26,216 nucleotides of DNA from a virus. The notes under the pieces were generated by a model that saw nothing but the letters and a program-made list of their open reading frames with translations, ran no database searches and had not been told where the DNA came from. The DNA lies in the IMG/VR virus record IMGVR_UViG_3300033993_000509, positions 1 to 26,216 of that record. One strand, written 5' to 3'. A program made the translations under genes and the position numbers. Numbering within the stretch: position 1 is the stretch's first letter; every line of letters begins with the position of its first letter. Positions 1 to 8,130 of this stretch are shown here, piece by piece.

Positions 1-62
1 ACGCTGTCCAGTGCGGCAGAGTAGTGCTTGGCGATTTGCTGTTCGGGGGTGATGGTGTTCAT
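1..62 (-). CDS. Partial gene downstream of the S74 fibre, cut by the window edge
   Basis: Only the first 20 codons are inside the window, reading MNTITPEQQIAKHYSAALDS. The start codon overlaps the stop of the S74 fibre gene in an ATGA arrangement (59-62), the usual sign of translational coupling in this genome. No domain can be recognised from so short a piece. Its position after the last fibre suggests another tail or lysis gene, but that is inference only. Confidence 0.6.
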   Translation of the reverse strand, partial: MNTITPEQQIAKHYSAALDS

Positions 63-1468
63 GCTGCTGCTTTCAGTGCTGCTACATCAGCTTGGAGTTG
101 GACGATGATGGCTTGCTGCTCTTGAATTGCTGCGGTCAGGGTTGCAACCAAGAAGCTCACGTCAATGCCTTGGTACTGCGGGTTACCTTCAGCATCTACA
201 GCATCTTTGGTTCCGGTGACGCAGTCAGGAACAACAGCTTGCAGTTCATGGGCAATAAAACCCTGACCGTCAGAGCCGTCAGCCTTCCACTTGTAAGTCA
301 CAGGCTTCAGCGCAGCCACTGTTGCAAGTGCGCCCATCATTGGATTGACGGCTTCTTTCAGGCGGTAGTCTGAGGATGTGGCATAAGTGGTATTGGTGTT
401 ATTGGTGCTAACCAGTCCAACGGTTGTACCAGCAGAATTAATAAACCGCAGCATGTTTCCGCTACCGCTTACAGAAGACTGCAACCCAATCGCTTCTTGA
501 CTATCGCCAGCAAATTTAATTCTAAGCAGGTAATTCCCAGCATCAGTGTTGTTGATTCTGAAATAACCGCTATCGTTAAAGAACCCCCGTGGATTCCCAT
601 CCCCATCCGACAGCACGATGTAGTTGCTGGCAGTGCGGATGTCGAGGCCAAGCATGTTTCCATCAAAACCACCAATGATGGTGTTCTTGGCGCCCGATGT
701 AACAGCAGCGCCAGCGCCTGTTCCGTAAGCGTAGTTTGTTCCAATGAACGTGTTGCTCAAACCTGTGGTGTTGTAGCCAGCTTGCCAACCAATAAACACG
801 CTTCTGTTTGGAGAACCTGCATATCCTGCATTTTTACCAATACAAATTGCGCGAGTGCCTGTTGTGTTGGAATACCCTGCTGAATCTCCAAGGAAGACGT
901 TTTCAGTTCCCGTTGTGTTTGCATACCCCGCCTGATACCCCACAGCGGTGTTGTTGCTGGCGGTGGTGTTGGCTTGGAGTGCCTGAACCCCCACAGCGGT
1001 GTTGTTGCTGGCTGTGGTGTTGGAGTACAGAGCCAACCCCCCCAAAGCAGTGTTGTAGTCCCCAGTGGTAGTTGACCGACCAGCACTAGCGCCTACAAAA
1101 GTGTGGTAGGTGTCACCACTTCCGTTAAATGTTGTTCCTGCTTTGTATCCCACGGCGGTGTTGTTTGAGGCGGTGGTGTTGGCTCCTAAAGCATCATCGC
1201 CAACAGCCGTGTTTGCATCACCCGTTGTGTTTGCGTCAAGTGCCGCATTGCCTATCGCTGTGTTGTTTGTTCCACCAGCCTGATTCGCCGCCAAGGCACT
1301 CGCACCCACCGCAGTGTTGGTAGCCACAGCACCTGCGCCAAGGCCCACTGTGAGTCCTTGGATGGTAGACGCACCCGTCACCGTTAGGGTCGTTGCAATA
1401 GTTTCAGCCGCAGTGTTAACCACGCCCGGTGTGTTTATCCCACTTGTGCCGTCGATGATTACTGTCAT
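59..1468 (-). CDS. Tail fibre with YadA-head-like repeats and C-terminal S74 intramolecular chaperone
   Basis: A 469-aa fibre or spike protein, probably a trimer on the virion that contacts the host surface. Residues about 60-270 are a run of NTAVGxxAGxxNTTG-type repeats, the left-handed beta-roll pattern seen in YadA-like adhesin heads and many phage fibres. Residues about 365-469 match the peptidase S74 (endosialidase chaperone) domain: the SSDYRLKEAV signature holds the likely cleavage serine (Ser366, Asp367) and Lys371, followed by LKPVTYKWK, GFIAHELQAVVP and a closing coiled coil (IQEQQAIIVQLQADVAALK). In this family the domain drives trimer folding and then cuts itself off. The start has a good AAGGAG site 8 bases upstream. 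Confidence 0.9.
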   Translation of the reverse strand: MTVIIDGTSGINTPGVVNTAAETIATTLTVTGASTIQGLTVGLGAGAVATNTAVGASALAANQAGGTNNTAIGNAALDANTTGDANTAVGDDALGANTTASNNTAVGYKAGTTFNGSGDTYHTFVGASAGRSTTTGDYNTALGGLALYSNTTASNNTAVGVQALQANTTASNNTAVGYQAGYANTTGTENVFLGDSAGYSNTTGTRAICIGKNAGYAGSPNRSVFIGWQAGYNTTGLSNTFIGTNYAYGTGAGAAVTSGAKNTIIGGFDGNMLGLDIRTASNYIVLSDGDGNPRGFFNDSGYFRINNTDAGNYLLRIKFAGDSQEAIGLQSSVSGSGNMLRFINSAGTTVGLVSTNNTNTTYATSSDYRLKEAVNPMMGALATVAALKPVTYKWKADGSDGQGFIAHELQAVVPDCVTGTKDAVDAEGNPQYQGIDVSFLVATLTAAIQEQQAIIVQLQADVAALKAAA

Positions 1469-1470
1469 GG

Positions 1471-1722
1471 TCAGACTCCTTGGCGTTGTGCCACTTGTGC
1501 TTGATATGCCGCAATGACTTCAGGCGTCCATGCAGCCGTAGCGATAGCCACAACGTTGGCAGGTTGACCAGCAAGGTCTTGTGCTGGTGTCAGGCTTGTG
1601 CGGTGGTAGGTCTGAGCAATCTGGTCGCCGTCTTTTAGGATGCGTGTAGCCTCGCGGTACAGCACGATGCCGTTCTCGGTGACGGTGATTTGGTCGATGA
1701 CTTTGGTTTCGGTGAGTGCCAT
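1471..1722 (-). CDS. Small conserved phage protein between fibre genes
   Basis: An 83-aa protein beginning MALTETKVIDQITVTENGIV, with a compact beta-rich first half and an Ala/Gln-rich helical end (TPEVIAAYQAQVAQRQ). It has no signal peptide, membrane segment or cysteine motif. Proteins of this look sit beside fibre genes in many environmental phages, and I do not know a function for them. It starts after an AAGGAAAAATC ribosome-binding site and ends 2 bases before the S74 fibre start, so it belongs to the fibre operon. A fibre accessory or virion-tip role is inference from position. Confidence 0.75.
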   Translation of the reverse strand: MALTETKVIDQITVTENGIVLYREATRILKDGDQIAQTYHRTSLTPAQDLAGQPANVVAIATAAWTPEVIAAYQAQVAQRQGV

Positions 1723-1731
1723 GATTTTTCC

Positions 1732-2373
1732 TTAAACAAAATAATAGCCAAAAAACGCAAAATTGTTACCTAACGCAGTGTTTGCATTTCCAAAAGGCAT
1801 ATTCGTAGACGACCCGTTTGCAGTTGACCAATAAAACAATCCTGCCGTTGTGCCGCTAGGTGTTACTTGCGCGGCTGCCGGGTTATACGTTGTCCATCCA
1901 CTTGCTTGCGTTCCTGAAAATCCACCGCCTAAATAAGTTGCAGATGCCGAAAATGGCAAACCACCAATAAAAAGGTTTCCAGAAGCAGACCCCACTGTTA
2001 TTGACGATGTTCTAATTACACCAGTTACATAAACACAGTTGCCTATTTTTACATACGCAGCCGCATTGTCTGGATGATAAGTAACCGAAGTAAAGTTTGT
2101 ACCGCCGGTCAGTAATGTTGGACTAAAAGTCCCCTCCTCATAATCATCCAGCGTGTTTGCGTTAGATGATGCTGATTGAGTTGCGGGGAAGGTGATGCCA
2201 GCACCAGAAGCCGAAGGAGTTGCGCCGCCTACGCCGATGGTCGTGGTGGCCTGCACAGTAGAGCCGCTGACAGTCAGCGCAGTAGTGCCGTTGGACTGAA
2301 GCTGCAAAATCCCAGAGGTGTCAGCAGTCGTTACCGCCCCTGCCGAGGTTGATGCGTTAATAGTAACTGCCAT
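1732..2373 (-). CDS. Tail fibre/spike protein with C-terminal receptor-binding-like domain
   Basis: A 213-aa Ser/Thr/Gly-rich protein. The first 70 residues are low-complexity fibre stalk (SGILQLQSNGTTALTVSGS). The junction SNANTLDDYEEGTFSPTLLT and the following beta-rich part (VTYHPDNAAAYVKIGNCVYVTGVI) match a C-terminal domain common on phage fibre proteins, where it forms the distal knob. Its ATG overlaps the stop of a 22-codon ORF (TAATG, 2371-2375), with GGAG 8 bases upstream. The shared stalk style with its neighbours suggests duplication and shuffling of fibre ends. The exact receptor cannot be predicted. Confidence 0.8.
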   Translation of the reverse strand: MAVTINASTSAGAVTTADTSGILQLQSNGTTALTVSGSTVQATTTIGVGGATPSASGAGITFPATQSASSNANTLDDYEEGTFSPTLLTGGTNFTSVTYHPDNAAAYVKIGNCVYVTGVIRTSSITVGSASGNLFIGGLPFSASATYLGGGFSGTQASGWTTYNPAAAQVTPSGTTAGLFYWSTANGSSTNMPFGNANTALGNNFAFFGYYFV

Positions 2374-2441
2374 TATTTGGACTCCAGTGCTGTGATGCGG
2401 GTTGTCAGGGCTGTGATGATTTTGTGCATAGGTGCTTTCAT
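2373..2441 (-). CDS. 22-aa mini-ORF with coiled-coil-like sequence between two fibre genes
   Basis: The 22-codon frame begins MKAPMHKIIT and ends TRITALESK. It is linked to both neighbours by one-base TAATG overlaps (2439-2443 upstream and 2371-2375 downstream). The spacing of I/L residues (IITALTTRITAL) is heptad-like and resembles the short coils that end phage fibres, such as the tail of the S74 protein in this window. It may be a real microprotein, a trimerisation peptide, or just a reinitiation relay that couples the fibre genes. The precise tiling favours translation, but its length gives no statistical support. Confidence 0.45.
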   Translation of the reverse strand: MKAPMHKIITALTTRITALESK

Positions 2442-3763
2442 TAACAGGCCATCAGCACACAAGGCACACAGTAAGAGCCGTCTGCGTAAGTGCAAGTGAC
2501 ATAGGTTGAAGTTACCTTGGCAACAGTCTTAGATCGCACGATGTCATCGCCTTGTGGCTTGGCAGTGCCGTCACCAGCAGACATGAGCAAGTCACCACGG
2601 GCAACAGTTGTGCCTTGAGCAATGCGGATAATCATGTCGCCTGTCATCGCCATGTTGATTTCGTCTACATCGTGAGCATCGTCATAAGACCAGTTGACAA
2701 ACACGCCAGCAACATTTGCATCGCCTTCAACATCAGACACCTTGACCTTGTTTAGCTGCTCGTTGTCAACAGGGTTGCCATCAGCGTCTGTGTAGACGTT
2801 CATCTCGTCGAGGTTGGACAACACAGTGCCTTTGACCAGCGACTCGTCTTTGGCTGTGGTGATCTGTGCCCAGCGAGATAAGTGACCACCGTTGTAAGAC
2901 ACAGTTGTGCCTGATACAGAGATACTTCCTTCTGTGCTGTTGTCTTGCCTAAATATAACTAAATCACCATCGGTATTTAGCCTATTTAGCGTAAGCAACA
3001 AATCCGATGAAGCAGTAAATTCACCTATACCTAACGAGCCAAGAAGTCGTATGCCTACGGTTGTTGTTGAAGTTGAAGTAGTCCCCACCAGCAAGTTGCC
3101 GCTGGAGTCGATGCGGGCGCGTTCTGTGCCGTTTGAGTAGAACAGCGTAACCCCACCCGCACTATCAATACCAATATTGCCGCCGCTTGTGGAGTTCATC
3201 AGACGCAGAGATGAACCACCAAGGTCTTGTACTTGGAAGCGACCCGCTGCGGTTTGGACATCTAGCTTGTACGCAGGCGAACTCGTCCCAATCCCCACGT
3301 TGCCGCCAAGCGGTTGCAAAAGCAAGTTGTACGCAGTGCTTCCCGCACCCATGTTGCGCGACTGAATATATGTGTCGTAGCTTGAACCGTTTAGCTGCAA
3401 TCCAACCACAGAACCGACACTATCACCAATAGCAAATACGCCAGAGGCTACTGCATTTGCCAAAGGAGTTGGAGCCGCAATAACTGCATCAGAACGAACA
3501 TCCAATCTCACACGGGGGCTACTTGTAGCCAGCCCCACATTCCCGCTGGCATCCTTGTAGAACTGACCGGAGCCGATGTTCACCACACCTGTGCTGCCGG
3601 TCAATGTGCCGGTGTAGGCGAGGTCAGTGAACGAGGTAGAACCACCGCTCACCGCCATAGTCCCAGATGCGGATGGCAGCGTGACCGTCACAGTCCCCGC
3701 AACCGTAGGTGCTGATAGGGTTACAGCCCCTGATGTATCGCCATTTACAACAATTGAACTCAT
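2441..3763 (-). CDS. Tail fibre protein with C-terminal processing/knob-like domain
   Basis: A 440-aa fibre protein. Residues 1-60 are a beta stalk start (MSSIVVNGDTSGAVTLSAPT). The middle holds repeated GNVGIGTSSPAYKLDV / GNVGLATSSPRVRLDV units, a motif typical of phage and bacterial fibre shafts. The last 150 residues (from SRWAQITTAKDESLVKGTVL to the cysteine-containing end CTYADGSYCVPCVLMAC) form a conserved C-terminal module. It resembles the Peptidase_G2/IMC-type chaperone ends of other fibres, but I cannot confirm catalytic residues. An AAAAGGAAAAACC ribosome-binding site precedes the ATG. Three cysteines in the last 16 residues are unusual for a virion surface protein. Confidence 0.8.
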   Translation of the reverse strand: MSSIVVNGDTSGAVTLSAPTVAGTVTVTLPSASGTMAVSGGSTSFTDLAYTGTLTGSTGVVNIGSGQFYKDASGNVGLATSSPRVRLDVRSDAVIAAPTPLANAVASGVFAIGDSVGSVVGLQLNGSSYDTYIQSRNMGAGSTAYNLLLQPLGGNVGIGTSSPAYKLDVQTAAGRFQVQDLGGSSLRLMNSTSGGNIGIDSAGGVTLFYSNGTERARIDSSGNLLVGTTSTSTTTVGIRLLGSLGIGEFTASSDLLLTLNRLNTDGDLVIFRQDNSTEGSISVSGTTVSYNGGHLSRWAQITTAKDESLVKGTVLSNLDEMNVYTDADGNPVDNEQLNKVKVSDVEGDANVAGVFVNWSYDDAHDVDEINMAMTGDMIIRIAQGTTVARGDLLMSAGDGTAKPQGDDIVRSKTVAKVTSTYVTCTYADGSYCVPCVLMAC

Positions 3764-3774
3764 GGTTTTTCCTT

Positions 3775-5394
3775 TTACGCGATAACCCAGCGTGCGCCGC
3801 TGGAAACAGTAACCGATTGACCACTCGCAACTGTCATGGGCCCAGCGCTCATGGCGCTGCTGCCAGTGGGCACGGTGTAACTCACAGCAACCGTCTGGCT
3901 GTTCACAAAGATGCCGTTGGAGGCGATCATCTGCGATGCCTGCAAGTCACCTGTAGAGGGCTTGTACAAGAACTTGGCGTTGCTGGTGTACAGCGTCGAG
4001 GCCGTACCCGTTGTGGCCGAAGCAGACAACGGATAAATGTTCGTCGCAGTCGAGGTGTCATTGCTCAGTGCAGCGCCGCCCACAGAGGCCCATACGGTGC
4101 CGTTGTAGCCTTCAAACTCAGCCGTGGTAGTGTTGAACCGCAACATGCCACTGACAGCCGTTGGTCTGTCCCCGGTAGCACCCTTACTGATAAGGAGCGC
4201 ACCCGTGGAAGTAAAGCTGGAATTAGCCGATGCAGTAAGAGTAGTGAAATTCCCGGTTGCAGCAGTCGTTGCACCCACGGTGCCGTTGATGTTGATGGAA
4301 GCCGTGCCAGTTAGATTGGTCACTGTCCCGCTTGATGGCGTACCCAGAACACCACCATTGACTACGGGAGCACCAGCAGTGCCAACATTGACAGCAAGAG
4401 CAGTAGCTACCCCTGTTCCCAAACCGGATACACCAGTGGAAATGGGCAAGCCCGTACCATTTGTCAAAGTAACAGATTGTGGCGTGCCCAGTATCGGAGT
4501 GACCAGCGTAGGGCTTGTGGCAAATACGTTTGCACCCGTGCCAGTCTCATCGGTAAGGGCTGTTAGTAACTGCAAAGAGGTGAATGAGCCCAAAGAGGTG
4601 GCATTGCCTACTGAAGTGACTGCGCCAGTCAAGTTAGCGTTTGTAGTGACATTTCCGGCTGTTAAGCCTGAAGCCGTTCCTGTAATATTTGTTCCAACCA
4701 GCGCAGTTGGAGTGCCAAGCGCTGGGGTTACCAAGGTAGGGCTTGTGGACATCACCACATTGCCCGTGCCTGTGATGGCATTGGACACAAGCACCTTGGA
4801 CGCATTGGTAAACACTGCCTGAGAAGCCGTCAAAGCCGTCAACACAGGAGCAGCGGTTACCGATACAACTCCCGTGGAATCAGCAATCTGCATTGCCGCA
4901 GTACCATCCTTGGCCTTGATGTTGGTGACTTCAATATTAGTCAGGTCGAGGGTCGTAGCATTGATTGAACCGGCATCCAAGGATGTAAAGTAGGTGACCG
5001 CATCAACAACATCCGTGCCGTTGACCTGCAGTGCCATGACCTTGCCGTTGGGCACAGAAATGCCCGTTCCAGCAGAAGTCTTCAGCGTAATTGCAAAGCC
5101 GCCCGTGGTGCTGTTTTTAATGAAATACAGCTTGGAATTCGTAGGGCAAATGACGTTGCGGGCAGCGGACAAGGTACCCGTAACCGTGAGGAACATCTGA
5201 CGAGCTTCGTCCGCTGCACCATTGACAGAGGTCAGCGTATAGTTGGCGTCGGTCATAACAACCGCGGCCGCTCCTGCAATGGAGGAATCCAGCAGCGAGG
5301 TGATACCCGCATTGACCGTATCGCCCCATGTTCCAGTCAACTCTCCTGTGACGGGAAGCGTCAATCGAAGGTTCGAGGTATATGAACTAGGCAT
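3775..5394 (-). CDS. Large tail fibre/shaft protein with SPTLVTP-type repeats
   Basis: A 539-aa protein, almost entirely Thr/Ser/Gly/Ala/Val. The N-terminus (MPSSYTSNLRLTLPVTGELTG) with TWGDTVNAGITSLLD is a common virion-attachment start in phage fibres. Two copies of ATSPTLVTPxLGTPxx / STSPTLVTPALGTPTA and several ITGTASGLTAGNVT-like units form the shaft. The C-terminal part (MLRFNTTTAEFEGYNGTVWASV) is a recurrent fibre motif near residue 420. I see no enzymatic domain. It is the first and longest fibre gene of the series, so it may be the main fibre to which shorter ones attach; that is inference. Its ATG follows AAGGAC by 8 bases. Confidence 0.82.
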   Translation of the reverse strand: MPSSYTSNLRLTLPVTGELTGTWGDTVNAGITSLLDSSIAGAAAVVMTDANYTLTSVNGAADEARQMFLTVTGTLSAARNVICPTNSKLYFIKNSTTGGFAITLKTSAGTGISVPNGKVMALQVNGTDVVDAVTYFTSLDAGSINATTLDLTNIEVTNIKAKDGTAAMQIADSTGVVSVTAAPVLTALTASQAVFTNASKVLVSNAITGTGNVVMSTSPTLVTPALGTPTALVGTNITGTASGLTAGNVTTNANLTGAVTSVGNATSLGSFTSLQLLTALTDETGTGANVFATSPTLVTPILGTPQSVTLTNGTGLPISTGVSGLGTGVATALAVNVGTAGAPVVNGGVLGTPSSGTVTNLTGTASININGTVGATTAATGNFTTLTASANSSFTSTGALLISKGATGDRPTAVSGMLRFNTTTAEFEGYNGTVWASVGGAALSNDTSTATNIYPLSASATTGTASTLYTSNAKFLYKPSTGDLQASQMIASNGIFVNSQTVAVSYTVPTGSSAMSAGPMTVASGQSVTVSSGARWVIA

Positions 5395-5406
5395 CTTGAT
5401 ACGTCC

Positions 5407-6252
5407 TTACGGGAGAACCGGAGACCACCCCGGTAGTTGTTCATCGTCAATATTTGACCACGCCGGAGCACCAGCCGTAGTCACATTTTGCCAGTTTGCA
5501 GACTGGCTGTCATCTATTTGTGACCATGTTGTCGCACTCGACGAAATTCCCTGCCAGTTTGGATCCTGATCATCTGGAATCGGATTCCACAAAAACTGAG
5601 CAATGAATTGGTCTGCAGCAATGATTCCCTCTGAAACGCTGGCCAGCCACACTGCGGTGACCAAGATCGTGTCCAGCGCTTGTGCCGTCTCTGCGACCCG
5701 GAGGTCAAAGATTTGCGTAGCGGAGGAAGCAGCGGAGGAAATTGCTGATTCGCTGATTGATCCAGATACTATCAGACTTGAGGCCGGTGCATCCAGCGCA
5801 GTTGCTGTTTCTACTGCAGACCCAAAATAGACAAAGCTCGAGTCAAGCGCGTCGGACCCTGTTGCCAGATCAGACAAGGCAGCCTCAAAGACCTGAGACA
5901 CCGCAGTCAGATCAGAAGCCTGAATCGACTCCGCCACAGTGATCTCAAAGATCTGCTGAGATGCCGTAGTGTCGGACGCGATAACCCGCTCAGAAACGCT
6001 TACCCCGTAGATGCCAGTATTCGACGGGCTGTCCTGTCCAACGCAAGAATCATTGACGAAAGCAGGCATGACCTGCAGGGAGGAGATAGCGTCGGACGCT
6101 ATTGCTGAATCACTGGCGGAACTTACAAAGGTACTGCCTGCAACAGAGTCGGAATCAAGTGCTACAGCGGAATCAGACAAAGATCGGCCATAGACCGACA
6201 TGCCCCATGCGGCCTCCGACCAATACCCTGATCCCCATCCGCCTTCGGCCAC
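5407..6252 (-). CDS. Virion protein of ten 20-residue repeats, GTG start
   Basis: A 281-aa structural protein of unknown exact role. The N-terminus is Trp/Gly-rich (GGWGSGYWSEAAWG). From about residue 25 to 214 come tandem repeats of 20 residues (first unit 21), with the pattern [V/L/I]SExxxASDxxxSxxxFxxx. Residues 220-281 hold three Trp repeats of the form WxxIxDxQxxxWxxV. This regularity suggests an elongated beta or solenoid fibre. The start is GTG at 6250-6252, three bases after the stop of the previous gene and without a clear ribosome-binding site, so it probably relies on coupling. The next in-frame ATG (6201) would remove the Trp/Gly-rich start typical of such tail proteins. Confidence 0.78.
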   Translation of the reverse strand: MAEGGWGSGYWSEAAWGMSVYGRSLSDSAVALDSDSVAGSTFVSSASDSAIASDAISSLQVMPAFVNDSCVGQDSPSNTGIYGVSVSERVIASDTTASQQIFEITVAESIQASDLTAVSQVFEAALSDLATGSDALDSSFVYFGSAVETATALDAPASSLIVSGSISESAISSAASSATQIFDLRVAETAQALDTILVTAVWLASVSEGIIAADQFIAQFLWNPIPDDQDPNWQGISSSATTWSQIDDSQSANWQNVTTAGAPAWSNIDDEQLPGWSPVLP

Positions 6253-6255
6253 GGC

Positions 6256-6432
6256 TTATGCCGAGGCCAACTGGCCTTCTGTGAACCAGCGCTGCTGTTC
6301 CTGACCCTCGGCATCTGTCCAGCCCATGAGGTAGGAAATTGTGCCTTCTTCGTCCATGCGCAAAGCAAGAACAGGGCCGGTTGGAACAACCGCCACCAGC
6401 TTGACCACATCGCCTTTTTTAAACATTGCCAT
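6256..6432 (-). CDS. Small YodC/DUF2158-like protein
   Basis: A 58-aa protein starting MAMFKKGDVVKLVAVVPTGP and ending RWFTEGQLASA. The MFKKGDVVKL start and a later Trp/Phe-containing beta segment resemble the small YodC-like (DUF2158) family, a one-domain SH3-like barrel of unknown function. The match is to the general pattern only: the family's usual GGP-x-M stretch is here VPTGPVLAL. It lies 9 bases after the upstream structural gene and just before the 20-residue-repeat protein, so it is transcribed with the tail genes. A GGATCAATC sequence gives a modest ribosome-binding site. Confidence 0.75.
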   Translation of the reverse strand: MAMFKKGDVVKLVAVVPTGPVLALRMDEEGTISYLMGWTDAEGQEQQRWFTEGQLASA

Positions 6433-6441
6433 GATTGATCC

Positions 6442-7029
6442 TTATGCAGCGTCGAGGCTGAATGTGTAGGTGACATTGAGCGTGTCACCCGAGGCTACCG
6501 TGCGGTCACCCGGGGAAGCAAAATCAGAGGCTGAGAACAGCACACCAGTCGTTCCGCTCTTGGTGTTGTTGCTGATCAAAAACGCACCGCCAACCGTAGC
6601 CGTGGCATTGATGTTGAACGCAGCAGGGGAAGCCGAATTCGTGGCCACAGAAGGGTCAGCCGTAGTGGGCGTACCAAATGTGCAAGCAGGGCGTGTTGCG
6701 TTGCTGTAGGGCACGATTTCTGTGAAGCCCGCATGCGTAGCGGCCGTATCGCCTGCAACCGGGTTGTTGCTGGCAGCAGCACCATACAGACCCAGAAACC
6801 ATGTGGCGGTGTAAGTCGTACCTGTGAAGTACTTGGCGTTCATGTCCTGCAGGCCTTCATTGACCACCAGATTGCGTGAATCAGCAGCCCACTTGACTTT
6901 GCCATCCGCACCTACGCACTCAATGGTGTACACGCCGCCTGCGGCAGCCGCACCGTCCGTGCCTACGGCTCGGGAAAGAACAACGGCTACTGTGTCGCCG
7001 GCCTTGGATTTTTCGATATTTTTGTGCAT
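6442..7029 (-). CDS. Conserved phage structural protein
   Basis: A 195-aa protein with an acidic/polar N-terminal domain (residues 1-60, including VYTIECVGADGKVKWAADSR and NLVVNEGLQDMNAKYFTG) and a Thr/Ala-rich beta C-terminal part that ends NVTYTFSLDAA. The NLVVNEGLxDMxxKYF pattern recurs in phage virion proteins, close to connector genes. No catalytic motif is visible. AGAGG lies 6 bases before the ATG. It sits between an adaptor-like gene and the tail proteins, so a tail-hub or fibre-base role is plausible but not shown by the sequence. Confidence 0.75.
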   Translation of the reverse strand: MHKNIEKSKAGDTVAVVLSRAVGTDGAAAAGGVYTIECVGADGKVKWAADSRNLVVNEGLQDMNAKYFTGTTYTATWFLGLYGAAASNNPVAGDTAATHAGFTEIVPYSNATRPACTFGTPTTADPSVATNSASPAAFNINATATVGGAFLISNNTKSGTTGVLFSASDFASPGDRTVASGDTLNVTYTFSLDAA

Positions 7030-7049
7030 ATATTGCCTCTGGGAAATTG

Positions 7050-7700
7050 TTAGCCGACGGGGAGTTTTACTTGACCATTACGGTAAGCATCGCCGCGCTG
7101 CTTACCGTCGCCCAAATTCTTGAGAAGCGTCAGCGCCTGCATATACATGTCTTGGTATATCTTGACCAAGTCAGGCTCACCCTTCATGAAACGAATCGCT
7201 TCGACCAAAGCACCATTGAGCAGAGCTGAGTCAAAATTGTCGCCAAGCCAAGTGGTACCCGCAGTCACCAAGGACTCGGGGTAGTAGTAATAGTGCAGCT
7301 CTGCCCCATACGCCGCATTTGGAGTTGGGCCAAGCAAAAAAGTCAGCTCTGTCGAATCATCTGTCACCGGACCAAAGATGGCGTAATACTTCGGAATCGA
7401 AGTCGTTGTTGGGTTGGGATAGGTTTCCCGGATGAAGTTGACATCCTTGTTCAATAGGTACGTGTAGTTGCCACTGGCATCAATCACCGCCAAAGAATAA
7501 GTAGACAGGAAGTCCCCCGGGCATGCAAGGTACTTGTTACCGGAAGAGGTGGTGCCGGTGACATTCTTACGCAGGTTGGCCAGCTGGACCGTGTTGTAGA
7601 TCTTTTGCTCGGCCTGCTCCGTGAACATGGCGAGCTGATCTGCCGTGAACGTGTTCTCGCAGATGTCTTGAATGTTGACGCAAAGATCAGCGTAATTCAT
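7050..7700 (-). CDS. Adaptor/head-to-tail connector-like protein (second of two)
   Basis: A 216-aa protein starting MNYADLCVNIQDICENTFTA. The opening helices, a beta middle with YLACPGDFLSTYSLAVI, and the C-terminal helical LLNGALVEAIRFMKGEPDLVKIYQDM followed by LLKNLGDGKQRGDAYRNGQ are the layout of phage adaptor proteins that dock under the portal. The frame extends to 7766, but the start at 7698-7700 has GAGG five bases upstream, and the extra N-terminal residues are shadow of the overlapping gene. Family assignment comes from recognised layout, not from an alignment. Confidence 0.75.
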   Translation of the reverse strand: MNYADLCVNIQDICENTFTADQLAMFTEQAEQKIYNTVQLANLRKNVTGTTSSGNKYLACPGDFLSTYSLAVIDASGNYTYLLNKDVNFIRETYPNPTTTSIPKYYAIFGPVTDDSTELTFLLGPTPNAAYGAELHYYYYPESLVTAGTTWLGDNFDSALLNGALVEAIRFMKGEPDLVKIYQDMYMQALTLLKNLGDGKQRGDAYRNGQVKLPVG

Positions 7701-7713
7701 TTTCGCCTCGTTT

Positions 7714-8130
7714 TTAGGAGATGCGGATAGCCGCGCTCTCTGGTGTATCTGGCGGGAGAACCACATTCAATGTCTGAGCAACCGTGGTCTGATCCGTGCC
7801 AAAATTAATCACAGCAATGGATTTATTCGACTTGCTTGAATTGTAAATCAGGGCCCCACGTGCCGTCAAAGATGATCCCGGCCATGCTGGATTGTCAAAA
7901 GAAGCGAACCCCGTCTGCTGGCCAGAGTCCACAGTCACGTTTAAGAGGATTTCTCCGCCAGCTGTGTACCCAGTACCCGAAGACTCGCCAGAGGTCGTGT
8001 AGACCGTTGTATCGGGTCCCAGATCGGCTGCAGAGGTGTACAGAGCCATCTTCAGGACATCCGTGTCCAGATCATGCACGCCGAGCAGGATTTCTTTTTT
8101 AAAACTTGTGGTCAGGCCAGAGGTGATCAT
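7714..8130 (-). CDS. Small virion protein, head- or tail-completion-like
   Basis: A 138-aa protein (MITSGLTTSFKKEILLGVHD...) with an N-terminal helix followed by beta-rich sequence. The phrase SFKKEILLGVHDLDTDVLKMALYTSAADLGPDTT and the later AxGALIYNSSKSNKSIAVINFG occur in a widespread phage virion family encoded near adaptor genes. Its ATG overlaps the stop of the zinc-ribbon gene (ATGA, 8127-8130), so its translation is probably coupled. Exact position in the virion is unknown. Confidence 0.75.
   Translation of the reverse strand: MITSGLTTSFKKEILLGVHDLDTDVLKMALYTSAADLGPDTTVYTTSGESSGTGYTAGGEILLNVTVDSGQQTGFASFDNPAWPGSSLTARGALIYNSSKSNKSIAVINFGTDQTTVAQTLNVVLPPDTPESAAIRIS

Noticed and set aside
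900-1260. Regularly repeated sequence that could suggest a repeat array or CRISPR
   Set aside because: The repeats encode the beta-roll units of the fibre in frame; there are no constant-length spacers.
4124-4822. 232-codon plus-strand frame opposite the large fibre gene
   Set aside because: The Val/Pro-rich translation is the reverse complement of Thr/Gly-rich fibre repeats.
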